From positions 1,392,955 through 1,456,954 of the forward strand of contig NW_020653852.1 in the NCBI RefSeq assembly GCF_003589595.1: a stretch of 64,000 nucleotides of DNA, in the 5' to 3' direction. Source of the DNA: Hyposmocoma kahamanoa (Eukaryota; Arthropoda; Insecta; Lepidoptera; Cosmopterigidae). Below, one piece after another: positions 33,152 through 42,826 of this stretch; the stretch's first letter is position 1, and each line of letters starts with the position of its first letter. Under the pieces are notes generated by a model, which was given only the letters and a program-made list of their open reading frames with translations, made no database searches and was not told the DNA's origin. The position numbers and the translations under genes were made by a program.

Positions 33152-33428
33152 CTTTTGTTTGTATGTATAGTAAGAATATTAAGCATTTTTTACGTATATA
33201 TGAGAGTCTGTCGATCCCAGAAATGAGGTACGTAATATATTGTGTTATTTCCTAGACATACATATCTTGTTCTAATACGTGTAGCGTTAACGCGTACCGC
33301 CGTCAGTCCGTCTATAAACGAACTTACATTAAATCATGACGAATTATAACTTAAACAAATGTTATAAAACAACTTGCAAGTTTAATCCTGGTTTGCCGGA
33401 GTAGCGCGGACTTTGATAGATGCCCTAA

Positions 33429-33466
33429 GGGGGGCGACGGCGGCGGGGGGCGAACGGCGGCGGGGG
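33429..33466 (+). repeat. G-run cluster, potential G-quadruplex
   Basis: GGGGGGCGACGGCGGC, GGGGGGCGAACGGCGG and CGGGGG lie within 38 bp. There are several G-runs of five or six plus GG doublets, in otherwise AT-rich DNA. No gene or promoter is evident beside it. Confidence 0.6.
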
Positions 33467-33679
33467 CATTGCACCGCTAATGCGTTTAACTGCAAAACAC
33501 GTCATTCGCAACTTATACCTTCGTATAAGCTTACTAATGATGCCCACGGAATATTAAAAAACCTATAACGCTTTCCAATGGTTATTAAACATCATACAAA
33601 TAAATACTAATTTCCGATAACAATACTTATAGGCAACATCAACGGGCAATTAACGTAATAGAGGCTTTTTTGTCGTCGT

Positions 33680-34103
33680 CGGCCAAGTGGCAAGTAACAC
33701 GCCTATCCATAATATTAGATAACATCACATATGTACGTTGCTCTGATCCCAAAGTAAGTAACTAAAGCATTTGTGTTATGGAATTCGGAAACAACGACGG
33801 TACCAGAAACACCCAGACCCGAGAGAATATAGAAAAGTTAGTTTTCTACCCGGACCTCAGAGATGTGCAAGCCACTCGACCACGGAGGCCGTCAAATGGT
33901 TAGAGTGCCACTCAGAGCTTTAAATCACAAAGTTCTTAGGGACACAGCCACGGCACCTGTTCACCAGCGCCCTAACCCTTCAAACTGCAAACGCGTTAAT
34001 ATAATTACTCACATTATTCACAAATCATATTACTGCTTGGCTGCGAAAATTGGTATGGTAACTATACTTTCCTGGACGGACTTTTTCACAAGGGGCTTTA
34101 ATA
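33680..34103 (-). mobile_element. Rep-A interrupted by SINE-B
   Basis: Part one (33680-33712) has CAAGTAACACGCCTATCCAT. Part two (33900-34103) resumes TAGAGTGCCACTCAGAGCTT, then CACCTGTTCACCAGCGCCCT, ATATTACTGCTTGGCTGCGA and TTTCCTGGACGGACTTTTTC. The gap holds a SINE-B in the same orientation. Confidence 0.85.
33713..33893 (-). mobile_element. SINE-B inserted in Rep-A
   Basis: ATTAGATAACATCACATATG, GCTCTGATCCCAAAGTAAGT, GAAACACCCAGACCCGAGAG, CACTCGACCACGGAGGCCGT. About 30 bp around the B-box are missing. It splits the surrounding Rep-A, so it is younger. Confidence 0.88.
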
Positions 34104-34249
34104 TCAATCGTGTTAATTCCCGTTTTTAAATGTTAATATATTTCAAGTGTTTAAAAAAACACTAAAACGTTATATAGATTTTAAGACTTTCGTGGTTATT
34201 CACTAAATGATTATCACTAGTATCAGGTTTCTTACCACGGTATGACTTC

Positions 34250-34420
34250 TTTTTATTTTCCCGATATTTCGGAACGGTTGCACGCTCCATGGTCACGGGT
34301 TGACTGGACGGGGCGGCAGATGACAGCTTCATGAGCAGACATACCTGTCTACCCTCTTGCGCTGTCGACGACTACCTTCATCGCGATTTGTTGTGGCGTT
34401 ACCATTGTCACTCATTTTAC
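34250..34420 (+). mobile_element. Rep-J-related segment
   Basis: CCGATATTTCGGAACGGTTG, CTCCATGGTCACGGGTTGAC, then GTCGACGACTACCTTCATCG and GGCGTTACCATTGTCACTC. The CATGGTCACGG-TTGACTG block is shared with 13921-13945. Confidence 0.6.
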
Positions 34421-34464
34421 AGAACCCATTCCACTAAAACGTTAGTGGAATGGGTTCTGTAAAA
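34415..34464. repeat. Perfect 23-bp inverted repeat
   Basis: The arm 34415-34437 (TTTTACAGAACCCATTCCAC plus TAA) is exactly complementary to 34442-34464, around a 4-nt loop AACG. It joins directly to the end of the Rep-J-related segment. Confidence 0.92.
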
Positions 34465-34559
34465 GCCTGACAGGTTGGTTTGTTTGAAAAATGTAATTCA
34501 GTTGATCTAAAAGAACATTGGTATATGTATTGTAAAATTTGGAGAAAGTTTAGAATATA

Positions 34560-35080
34560 ACAGAATATCATTTATTTCTTGTAAATATGGTATGTACTCG
34601 TACAATATAAATTAGATGTTACAAATTAAAATAGAGATCAGCATATTTTGCCAACAAGCGGCATAGAAATATTTCAATAGTCATAATAATTATGATGAAA
34701 CATGTCAAATATAAAACTTATCAAAAATACAATTAAATGTCAGAAATTAATAAAAAAAAAATAATTATAATATGATTAAAATTAAGTTGTCACAAGTTAT
34801 CATGCAGTAAGTCACTGACATTGTAATAACATTTTTCAATCAATAGTGATGTCAATTTCTTTTTAAATAATGATAATGGTAGTGATCTTACGTCTTCCGG
34901 TATTTTGTTATAGATTTTAGGTCCCATGGCAACTACACTCGTTCTCAACAATGCTGTTTTGTAACTACCTGTTAACGATAAGTTACTATATTGTGATCGC
35001 ATAGGCCTTTCTCTGACATCCGATAACTTTATAATTTTTTTTTTAAGTTTGTGTTTTTTTTCTGTCGTAAAGAATCAACC
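34560..35080 (-). pseudogene. LINE C-terminus and 3' UTR (CR1/Jockey-like)
   Basis: On the minus strand KLSDVRERPMRSQ leads into TALLRTSVVAMGPKIYNKIP, EDVRSLPLSLFKKKLTSLLI and EKCYYNVSDLLHDNL before a stop near 34790. The GPKIYNKLPEDIR..P...FKKKL...L.....YY motif is the conserved C-terminal end of CR1/Jockey-group LINE polymerases. Bases 34560-34790 look like its AT-rich 3' UTR. No catalytic region is present. It lies just downstream (in its own direction) of another minus-strand relic at 35300-35652, but the two C-termini differ, so these are two elements. Confidence 0.75.
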
Positions 35081-35299
35081 AAAGCCATTTGAGGTTGCAT
35101 CGACTTAATTAAAATCTACTATGAATAGGATGTGCGTAAATGAAATAAATTAAAACATGGTGTGAAAGATGGAACAATTATTACAGAACACATGTTTTAC
35201 CTGACTAGGCATGCAAAATGTTACTTAAATTTAGTTTAATTACAGCATTGTCTTTGGACGTGTACAAGGAATAATCCATTAATTAATTAATAACAACAG
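35081..35299. other. Spacer between two LINE relics
   Basis: AT-rich; no motif recognised. Confidence 0.35.
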
Positions 35300-35652
35300 A
35301 ATACTAAACTATCAATGTCAAATTATTAAATATCATATGTACATCATTATTACATTTAAACATACATATTAATAATATTAACAAATTATTTGGTAACGTT
35401 TGAATGTCTTTTTGTAGAGCATTATAAATTCGGACACATACCGTTACATTGATTTTTGTAATAACACAATCTAGGTTTATTATTATACACCAGTCTATTT
35501 GGTTCCCTTACACCTCTACTATATACATCTGTAATTTTTTTTAAAAGGTTTAGATTTTGCTTAACAAACCATGCCACTTCGAAAATGTACATACACGGTA
35601 GATAGGAACGTAATTTAAATATAGTAAATAATTCACAAAGAAGCTGTAACAT
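35300..35652 (-). pseudogene. LINE C-terminal relic, second family
   Basis: The minus-strand frame from 35652 reads LRSYLPCMYIFEVAWFVKQN, then NRLVYNNK, CYYKNQCNGMCPNLYNALQK and DIQTLPNNL. The order LPS(I/M)YIFE...FVK then M..K.YNALP..I..LP is a familiar C-terminal segment of insect CR1/Jockey-like LINEs, where it lies beyond the polymerase domain. The 5' end is truncated and the 3' end merges into AT-rich DNA. It is not functional. Confidence 0.7.
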
Positions 35653-35689
35653 AATTAAAATAAAACATGGCAGTTCGTTTCATAGCTGT

Positions 35690-35805
35690 AGAGCTTCTTG
35701 TGAAAGAGGTCGTCCTGGGATACCAAGTGGCGGGACCAACTAGTCGTGCGCCTGGTAGCAGTTGCAATGCCACTTAGAGTTTTAAATAGCAAAGATCTAA
35801 GAGCG
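35690..35805. mobile_element. Rep-A with internal inversion
   Basis: Bases 35690-35719 are the element's 5' end in plus orientation (GTAGAGCTTCTTGTGAAAGA). From 35719 the sequence switches to minus-orientation Rep-A from its 3' end (ATACCAAGTGGCGGGACC, TCGTGCGCCTGGTAGC, TTTAAATAGCAAAGATCTAA). The 5' and inverted 3' pieces are joined with no spacer. Confidence 0.8.
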
Positions 35806-35946
35806 GTTACGTACGGCGATTTTTTACAGCGATGCAGTAACGATGCAGTCGCTAATGGTCTACGTTTACACACGCGCGCGCGATTATAAGCAGCGATGCA
35901 AACGCGATGCAAGCGCGCGACTGCATCGATACATACGCGCGATTGC
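35806..35946. mobile_element. CG-rich fold-back element
   Basis: CGATGCAGTCGC at 35841-35852 has a perfect complement at 35917-35928. GCGATGCA recurs several times and CACGCGCGCGCG fills the centre. It is probably a small non-autonomous DNA element with its ends near AGCGGTTACG and CGCGATTGCACT. Arg/Ala/His-rich frames across it are artefacts. Confidence 0.55.
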
Positions 35947-35949
35947 ACT

Positions 35950-36112
35950 AAACTGCCTCTCTGGCCTAATGGTTACCATACCAGAGCCTCTATATATAGA
36001 CAATAGGTTACCATACCTGTCGTCAGTTTGGGTGTCATTTGTGATTGTCCATGGCCCCCGCGACACAGGGTTTCCCTAGTGCGGGGCTATGTTGAGTGTG
36101 TGCGTTATTACT
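35950..36112 (+). mobile_element. SINE-C with central deletion
   Basis: Head AACTGCCTCTCTGGCCTAAT, tail CCCGCGACACAGGGTTTCCC and GAGTGTGTGCGTTATTAC. The B-box region is replaced by a short rearranged stretch in which GGTTACCATACC occurs twice. Confidence 0.82.
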
Positions 36113-36705
36113 TATTATGATTATTTTTAGTTGAATAAATAATCTAAAGTCAACTTTTTCGCTACGTCGCCCTCCACGTTCGCTCTATAAATTTGTGCCG
36201 TTATTACACTAACACCTATCTATCCCATATGACAAAACCATCGAAGCATTTCCTTTTCTATCCCAGTCGCTACGTCATCTTTCACGCCATAACGCTCTCT
36301 TATTACACTGTACCTCATTCTGTCTGTAAGATTTACACCGACTTTATACAGGGTGTAATAACGTTGTGTCAACAACACTGAACAATTTCAATGAGAAATA
36401 AAAATTAAATAGCTTTTCTTTGCGCCTTTATGTACCACAAAAGAATGACATAAGTTAAGAAATGTTTCTTCTCGCTAGTATTATCGCTAGTATTTTAGAA
36501 AACGTGTGGCAAAGTTGTTAGTGAATCAGTTTTGAGTTTTTTTTTAAATATGATGACATCTCTCAGTAACTCCCCAACCAAATTTAAGATCTAAATACGA
36601 AATATCTGTATTACTTATTGAATATGATTATATGACAAAACAATCACAGCATTACCTTTTCTATCTTAGTCACTGTATAACAATTGTTATTTATATTTTT
36701 ATTTA
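36113..36705. other. No recognised gene
   Basis: TATACAGGGTGTAATAACGT near 36347 resembles a block at 46183-46200 (TACAGGGTGTAATCG), a possible element end. The rest is AT-rich. Confidence 0.4.
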
Positions 36706-36916
36706 CAATACTAAGTCACGAAGCGAATAAGCTGTACGCCTGGAGGTAAGCGACATGCCTATCCATAACAGTGGCCACTTATTCCTTTAATCGCAAAGAT
36801 GTAAAGGACATTGCCCTTCCGCCCGTTACCCTGAGATATGTAGTTGACAAGTCCTAATTGCCTGTAGTTTCACCGTCTTCTCAGCACGCTTTCTTGGACA
36901 GTTCTTCTGCTACTAA
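36706..36916 (-). mobile_element. Rep-A, diverged
   Basis: AATACTAAGTCACGAAGCGA, GTACGCCTGGAGGTAAGCGA, ATCGCAAAGATGTAAAGGAC, GTTGACAAGTCC, TTTCTTGGACAGTTCTTCTG, ending GCTACTAAA. Part of the middle is lost. Confidence 0.82.
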
Positions 36917-36974
36917 AATATTGTACCTCACAAATGTGAAAGAAAAAGTTTACTGAGACTGAGGTCGAGTCAAA

Positions 36975-37150
36975 ACTATCAAGGACAAATGGACGTATGG
37001 TGTAAATATGGGGCGTAAATAGGTGGATGCGAGTGGAAGAAGCGAATGAAGTATGTTATTAGATCTATGTTGGTAGCGAGTATAGACTGTGCCCTGCCTG
37101 CCTTAGAGACAGGCGTGATGGTATCATCCTTCTACTTACTAACTCCCGTG
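36975..37150 (+). mobile_element. Possible RTE-like LINE 3' region
   Basis: TGCCCTGCCTGCCTTAGAGA, CAGGCGTGATGGTATC resembles the short 'CTGCCT..CCT...GGC GTGA' block found just after the coding part of RTE-type relics (compare 52950-52995). The evidence is weak. Confidence 0.35.
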
Positions 37151-37873
37151 TCTGATATTTTTGTCATAACGAAGTAAGCTTAACGATCTCACTCAACTTT
37201 CTAAAACGAACATTTGTCACTAATCGTATGTTTACCTTTTTATATATAAAATATGAATATAACTGAATTATAGAACGAGTTTAACACGAGCTATAAGATG
37301 TGAAGCGCTAAACCGATAATATATTGCCACGAAAATTGACCCAAATAACTATCACCGTGTATAAATTACTCACTGACGTATCTGATCCACGTGTGCACAC
37401 CCATATGATATTATTAAAAAGAAATGTTTCACCTAGTTTCGTCTGTTGAGTGCAGACTCAGAAGAGGAACAGTAGGTATGTATATATTGCACCCACGGCT
37501 TAATAATGCCACATCTGCAAAATGATAACTTTTCAGAAGATAAGGCTTAAAGATTATACTAACTAAATTAGTTAAGTAATTGAACTTATTTATGCGTAAA
37601 AGAAGAATTACAAACTTACATAAAATTTGGTTCATGTAATTAATATTATTTTTCAGATTTATGGCTTCATTATGATAAGGGTGCGACATAATGATTATAT
37701 AAGAATACTTGAATTCGAGCGTACTTTCGTAAACAAAGAACTTATCGGTGGCGCAGTGACCCAAAGTAGGTCTTGGCCTCCAACACCAGGTTTCACCAAA
37801 ACCTGAAATCCTTACATATTTCTGGATTTCATTGCTCCAGCTATCCATTTCCTCGTACCCTTCTTGTGGTTCG
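37151..37873. other. No recognised gene
   Basis: Contains most of the longest open frame in the window (minus strand, 180 codons from 37971 to 37429). Its first part lies in antisense Rep-A and the rest has no motif. Not called as a gene. Confidence 0.45.
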
Positions 37874-38056
37874 TTAAGGGAAGTACTGCCACCTAACCTA
37901 TTTCTACCGCCAAGGAGTAATTTGATAATGCGTTCCGGTTTTGAAGGATATAAGTACTGGTGAAAGTACAATTACTTGAAACTTGTCACCTTATGTCTCA
38001 CGGTGACGGGCATAGTAGCAATGCCCCGTAGATCTTTGCGATTTAAAGTTCTAAGT
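37874..38056 (+). mobile_element. Rep-A, truncated at both ends
   Basis: GGGAAGTACTGCCACCTAAC, GCGTTCCGGTTTTGAAGG, CACCTTATGTCTCACGGTGA, CCGTAGATCTTTGCGATTTA. It stops within the stem-loop. Confidence 0.85.
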
Positions 38057-38659
38057 TCCGATAGGTACCATAAAAAAGTACTTCTCATTGTTGCCACGTG
38101 TTCGAGTCTTTATTCCCCAAGACCTTTCTTACCCTACAGCTCCCAATCTCCCCTTTAATCGGTCCCAGGATTCTCCGCAAAGATTTTTCTTTCAAGGTCA
38201 ATGTCTAAGCTTCGCAACCATACATCGAGATCGGTCTAATTACAGTTGTAGACACGGTTCTTGATTTTTCAGCATATGAATTTGGACACTAATACCTTGT
38301 AAAGAGCAGCTGTGCTGTAACACATTGAAGTACGGATACCTAAAATAAAAAAAGTCCATACAATAATGAGGAATTGATAAAATATTGGACAGGCCCGTAT
38401 GTAAAACTCGACTTGGACACATAATGAGTGTCGCGCTTTCATCAACTCACGTTTCAAGAAGCTAATGTGACAAAGCGAGTATTGCTTTGGCGAGAATTTC
38501 GTTTATTCAGTACGTTTATTGGGTTATTCGTTTCAAGGTTTAAATGTTGTTGGCGCTGCAGGTGGTTAGCCTTATGCGTTTATTTTTATACAACAAATTT
38601 AAGTTTACTAATTACGACTTGTGATGGTATATATTTAAAGAAAGCAATCGATTTGGAAT
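38057..38659. other. No recognised feature
   Basis: No shared repeat seen. A stretch at 38100-38450 could be part of a decayed element but has no landmark. Confidence 0.35.
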
Positions 38660-38980
38660 GTACGCAGTAATAAAATGCAATGCAAGACAGTTAAAGGGTG
38701 CCTACTTATCTGTATTCTTTAGGATATATCACAGAGAGTGTGCGATGAAATTGAATGAAATCTGCCATTCTCTTTCAATCATCGAGGGACTAGACCTAGG
38801 GTTCCACTCCTATGTTGTGGATATACCCAAGGTACGCACTACGCTGCCACGTTTATATGGCGTACTAGTTTGGAGCGGAATTCCCTGCGTCAGATTTGTT
38901 CACTGAAGACTACAACAAGGCGACATTGAATAGGCACTGCTTATATTCTGATCTGCTTGCTTCATCGTCGATCATAATTT
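38660..38980 (+). pseudogene. LINE C-terminal relic, third family
   Basis: The frame reads GAYLSVFFRIYHRECAMKLN, then FHSYVVDIPKVRTT, LPRLYGVLVWSGIPC. After a frameshift near 38895 it continues LFTEDYNKATLNRH. The order L..FYRIYHGECS.EL .. HPYVVDIPRVRTT .. LWN.LP .. FP..YN...F..(R)(H) is a hallmark C-terminus of a widespread insect LINE group. One frameshift and many substitutions make it dead. The polymerase core is absent. Confidence 0.7.
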
Positions 38981-39139
38981 TTCGTCGTTCAGATGAAAGT
39001 CTAATGCGCACTTATTTTGTTTATAAGAAAAAGTCTACCGACTACTAAGTTGTCCATATACAATTACTCTTGCGTTTGGATTACCACTGGGTTAACAGAT
39101 AGATCAATCACCAGTTTGCAGTATCCTGATAAACTTCTC

Positions 39140-39390
39140 TTGCTTCACTTACATTCAAAAATCTTTCATGTAAGCTCTCCAGGCTTCAGAAGATTCTCGA
39201 TTTTTTCTGCGAAAGTCCTTCGTGCTCGTTCTCTTTGAAAGTTGCCTTCCACGTTGGGTCTATATATCTCTTTCACCACTCTACTTTCACCCATCCGCTC
39301 CATGTGCCCAGACCACTTTAGCATACGTTTTTCTATTTTTGTCACAATATCCACTTTCAAAATATATCGTTCACCATCTATGAGCATCTA
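39140..39390 (-). pseudogene. RTE-like LINE C-terminal relic
   Basis: The minus-strand frame reads VTKIEKRMLKWSGHMERMGE, SRVVKEIYRPNVEG, RARRTFAEKI. The block VEKRMLRWFGHVERM.ESRL.K.IYRA is a common C-terminus of lepidopteran endonuclease/reverse transcriptases. It is the same family as the plus-strand relic at 52535, in opposite orientation. 5' truncated. Confidence 0.78.
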
Positions 39391-40037
39391 TTAGTCATCA
39401 TTATCTTAAAACCATTGTACATGGTTTCCGCTGGCAGGTTTTGGGCTGGAGTCAGCCACATGGACTCAATTCGGATTGAGGTCAAGTTTTCCAAACATTG
39501 TGACTTTCTTCGAAATTCGGATTTCATTAAATGCATTCTTTAGCTGTAAGCGACAGTATTACCCAGGAATTCGACCCCTCAACCTCTCAATCGAACTACC
39601 ACCGCACTAGATACATAATTATAGTTATAAAACTGATTCACAACATCTTCCCTTAAAATAGCAATATATTAAGATGACAAAGTGTGGGCTTCACCTAATG
39701 ACACACAATTTACTAATGTTTTCGCTGAGAAATGAACCTTACGCTATTCATTTAAAGTTAAAATTTGCAGTTTAGGTATAAACATAGCAAGATTGAATAT
39801 TATTAAAAAGGGTTATTAATAAATTCATTATTGGATTCAAGTGGAAGTAGGAAGCGAGCTACACGTGTAAACTTAAATATGTATTGTATATAAATACCTA
39901 GAGTGTGAGGTAGATATTGGACTTCCCTGTTATATACTTGTGAATAAATAACTAGGATGCTAACAGGAAAATACTTCTTAAACAGGGACTTGCTGTTGTT
40001 TCAGAAAGTTCGCGAATTACATTGGTCACAAACGCAT
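39391..40037. other. No recognised feature
   Basis: CCGCTGGCAGGTTTTGGGCT near 39429 and CAATTCGGATTGAGGTCAAG near 39468 look like repeat debris, but no second copy is in the window. Confidence 0.35.
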
Positions 40038-40215
40038 TAAGGCGAGGTTTCAACGCGTGTCTACATTTTAGGTGGTGAGGTGTGGGGGATGCCAGTCGCG
40101 TCTCGCAACCCACACACTGACTATTAATATGAATAAAATAAGAAGAGGCAGAGAAATTTTGATACAGATCCGTCGTCGATAAGCATCTGATGGCAACGGA
40201 ACAGCGAGTGACGCG
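40038..40215 (+). mobile_element. Rep-K, fullest copy
   Basis: AAGGCGAGGTTTCAACGCGT, CTACATTTTAGGTGGTGAGG, TCGCGTCTCGCAACCCACAC, AATAAGAAGAGGCAGAGAAA, CAGATCCGTCGTCGATAAGC, ATCTGATGGCAAC. Counterparts lie at 10086-10165 and, reversed, 56360-56490. Confidence 0.65.
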
Positions 40216-40219
40216 GCGT

Positions 40220-40280
40220 CTCTCTCTCTCTCTCTCTCTCTCTCGCTCTCTCTCTTTCTTTCTCTCTCTCTCTCTCTCTG
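40220..40280. repeat. (CT)n microsatellite
   Basis: About 60 bp of CT units with CG and TTT interruptions. It follows Rep-K directly and may have grown from it. R/E-rich and L/S-rich frames across it are artefacts. Confidence 0.95.
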
Positions 40281-40390
40281 GGATAAGAGATAGATTTAAT
40301 AACGCGCGGGAGGACCAACCTGCTGAACAAGGTGTCGTTGACATACGTTTCGTATTCGCAATTTGGTGGCCAATAACGTAGACATATTCT

Positions 40391-40404
40391 AACTGCCTCT
40401 GTGG
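40391..40404 (+). mobile_element. SINE-C head stub
   Basis: AACTGCCTCTGTGG is the start of a second, plus-strand SINE-C, cut off just before the minus-strand copy. Confidence 0.5.
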
Positions 40405-40418
40405 GGGCTTCCTTGTGT

Positions 40419-40617
40419 GATACACTCAACATAGCCCCGCACTAGGGAAACCCTGTGTCGCGGGTGCCATGGACACACACCACAACCACAAATTACACCC
40501 AAACTCACGAGAGAAATAAATGTAAGCCATACAAACATTTCTCCCGGCCCGGGAATCGAATCTGGGACCTCTGCGTGGCAGTCCGGCGTGGTAACCGTTC
40601 GGCCACGGAGGCAGTTA
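40419..40617 (-). mobile_element. SINE-C, full length
   Basis: CACTCAACATAGCCCCGCAC, AGGGAAACCCTGTGTCGCGG, GGCCCGGGAATCGAATCTGG, GTAACCGTTCGGCCACGGAG, ending GCAGTTAAATG. The well-preserved sequence suggests a fairly young copy. Confidence 0.9.
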
Positions 40618-40689
40618 AATGTATCGTAGATGTATGAAATGAATGAATGTAATGTATGAGGTACTTAGATGTATCGTATATTTTTATAA

Positions 40690-40756
40690 GGTCATCGTTT
40701 AATAGAAAATACCCAAATCATTTGATCTAGCAAAATAATTTTTCCTTCTTCTTCTC
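40690..40756 (+). repeat. Short repeat shared with 10605
   Basis: GTTTAATAGAAAATACCCAA and TTTGATCTAGCAAAATAATT. See 10605-10670. Confidence 0.5.
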
Positions 40757-41095
40757 CGGTGACTCTCCTTAATGAAAATGTAATTTACGTTAAAAAGGAT
40801 AGAATTTTTTTGCGTGGAATAAAAATAAACTGGCTGTTCTTGTAAGTCGTCTTCACAAAGTGACAAATTCATTTAAAAAGCAATGTATTCTCTTCAATAA
40901 AAAGATTCCTGTTGATATTCAAAATTAGACAAGGTGTAAAACTACAAATTTATAGTTGTGACCCGTTATTCCCGATTATTCTTGTAAATGATAAATGTGA
41001 AAACATTCTATTACAAAAAGCAACCCTTGGTATTTCTTGTTCATTGTTTTAGTCAATATTATAATAATTTCAAGTGTAATTTTCTTACTTACAAA
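40757..41095 (+). mobile_element. CR1-F 3' region, decayed
   Basis: GAAAATGTAATTTACGTTAA, GTCGTCTTCACAAAGTGACA, AAATTCATTT, AAAGATTCCTGTTGATATTC, ACAAAAAGCAACCC, ATTTCAAGTGTAATTTTCTT. Same order as 61715-62355 and 44110-44725 but more diverged. Confidence 0.75.
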
Positions 41096-42279
41096 TAGTA
41101 ACATTTTTCGGCTTTAGGGATAGACTTAAGCATCTAATTGACCATACTGCCAGATCTTAAATTGTAGTTTTTCTTATTTTTTTCGCGCGAAATGGTTATA
41201 TTTTTACGGGTAGCCATTTTGATACTCCGCTTATCTAGTAATAAAGATATCTTTAAATATTGAATTTCGAATACAGTGCACCTAATTCAAATTAGCGCGG
41301 AAAGATGTGAAATTTTTTGGAATTTTCGAAAATTATACTATGTTTCTATAAATTTACGAGTACAAAATCTTAGGGTTTTATTACAACTTTTTGTTACACT
41401 AATGGTAAATCAGAAACGTTTATTATTTTTGACTTACACAGCTTACTCTGTCCACGGAAAATTAGCGGCTAAATTCGCTCGCGCCATTCGATTTTTCAAA
41501 AACAACTCCGATGAAGTTGGCTACACTGTCTCCATGCGCGCGAAAATATCTCTCCTGTTTTTAGTTTTCAATTATAACTTTTCACCTTATTTTAAATTAA
41601 CATTTCAATAATAAAGTGCAAATATTATATTAGTATATTAACGTATCAATAAATGTTTAATAAATCGAACTTAGCGACGAAATAATACACAATGGAATAT
41701 TTTTATTTAGCTTATTATTCTCGCTGGCGAACTGAACAATTTCATATAAAGTTCTAAACACAGACCTATAGTAAGTTTCAAAAAAAGAACGTCGTATTTT
41801 TACCAATTAAAATATCAAATAAGACGCTATTCAAACGCTATACTGCCTCTGATTGGTTAAATTGGCCTAAAGATCTTTCAAGCGGGCCATAAACCTTTAA
41901 AAAAAAGATTGGTTAAAATATAAGCCGTATAAGCCACCTTCTAATCTATTTTTTTGTTTTCTAGCATTTGTGTGGCTTCCGCTTGAGTTTGTTGTCGTGG
42001 ATTTAAAAAAGAATGCATTAAATATTAGTTATGTTTCATTATTTTATTTACTCGTAGAAAAAGCATTGTATGCGTCATTAAATAATTAGATCTTAAATTC
42101 TCGTATCTATCTCGACTTTAAAAACTCTTTTTCTACAACGATTGCATAAAATATTATTACGATAAAATACTAGGCAGAATGCCGATTCTTTACGTAGCAG
42201 TATTTTGTTTTTTTTTCCGTAGTTTCACGTACATATTACATATATACTTATTTTCACGCGCATTACAATTTAAATTTAC
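41096..42279. other. No recognised feature
   Basis: A 111-codon frame at 41276-41611 has no recognisable motif. The region is AT-rich and does not repeat in the window. Confidence 0.35.
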
Positions 42280-42403
42280 AATTATCTCAGGTCGAAATTA
42301 CTCCAGTAGTTTGTTATAATTACGAACCGACGTCTTCTAGCAAACCGTGCCAGATGCTATGCCAACTAAGCCACGGAACGAACCAGCGTACCTCACGAAT
42401 TGT

Positions 42404-42695
42404 AGTAGCAGTAGAGCTCCTTGTGAAAAGGTTCGTCCAGGGAAGTACGGCCACCTTACCTATTTCTACCGCCAAGCAGTAATGGTCACATTACTGTGTT
42501 CCGGTTGTGAAGGGTAAGGGTGCTGGTGAAATTACAGGCACATGAGACTTGTAAACTTATGTCTCAGGGTGACGGGCGCAGAGGCAGTGCCCCCAAGATC
42601 TTTGTAATTTAAAGCTCTTGGTGGCACTGCAACTGTTATGGGCATGCGTGTAGCTTACCACCAGGCTCACGACTTGTTCGTCCCGTCACTTGGTA

Positions 42696-42726
<31 letters not shown>
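42404..42726 (+). mobile_element. Rep-A, best full-length copy
   Basis: Starts GTAGTAGCAGTAGAGCTCCT, with all landmarks in order: GGGAAGTACGGCCACCTTAC, GCCGGTTGTG-like block, GTGCTGGTGAAATTACAGGC, GTGACGGGCGCAGAGGCAGT, stem-loop arms, TTCGTCCCGTCACTTGGTAT. It ends in TATATAAAAA and a pure A-run reaching the gap. Length is about 297 bp before the long A-run. It is the best reference for the family here. Confidence 0.93.
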
Positions 42727-42826
42727 NNNNNNNNNNNNNNNNNNNNNNNNNNNNNNNNNNNNNNNNNNNNNNNNNNNNNNNNNNNNNNNNNNNNNNNNNN
42801 NNNNNNNNNNNNNNNNNNNNNNNNNN
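42727..42826. other. Assembly gap, 100 N
   Basis: Exactly 100 N with A-runs on both sides (about 24 A each). The round number is the usual placeholder for a gap of unknown length, so coordinates beyond it are nominal. Frames of X flanked by K or F are artefacts. Confidence 0.97.

Noticed and set aside
37429..37971. 180-codon open frame on the minus strand, the longest in the window
   Set aside because: Its first ~30 codons lie in antisense Rep-A and the rest has no family motif. Unlikely to be a gene without transcript support.
39952..40432. 157- and 102-codon frames rich in Arg and Glu
   Set aside because: They run across the (CT)n tract and Rep-K/SINE-C; composition artefacts.
41276..41611. 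111-codon frame
   Set aside because: No signal peptide, domain or family motif I can name, and no neighbouring exon. Left as unassigned.
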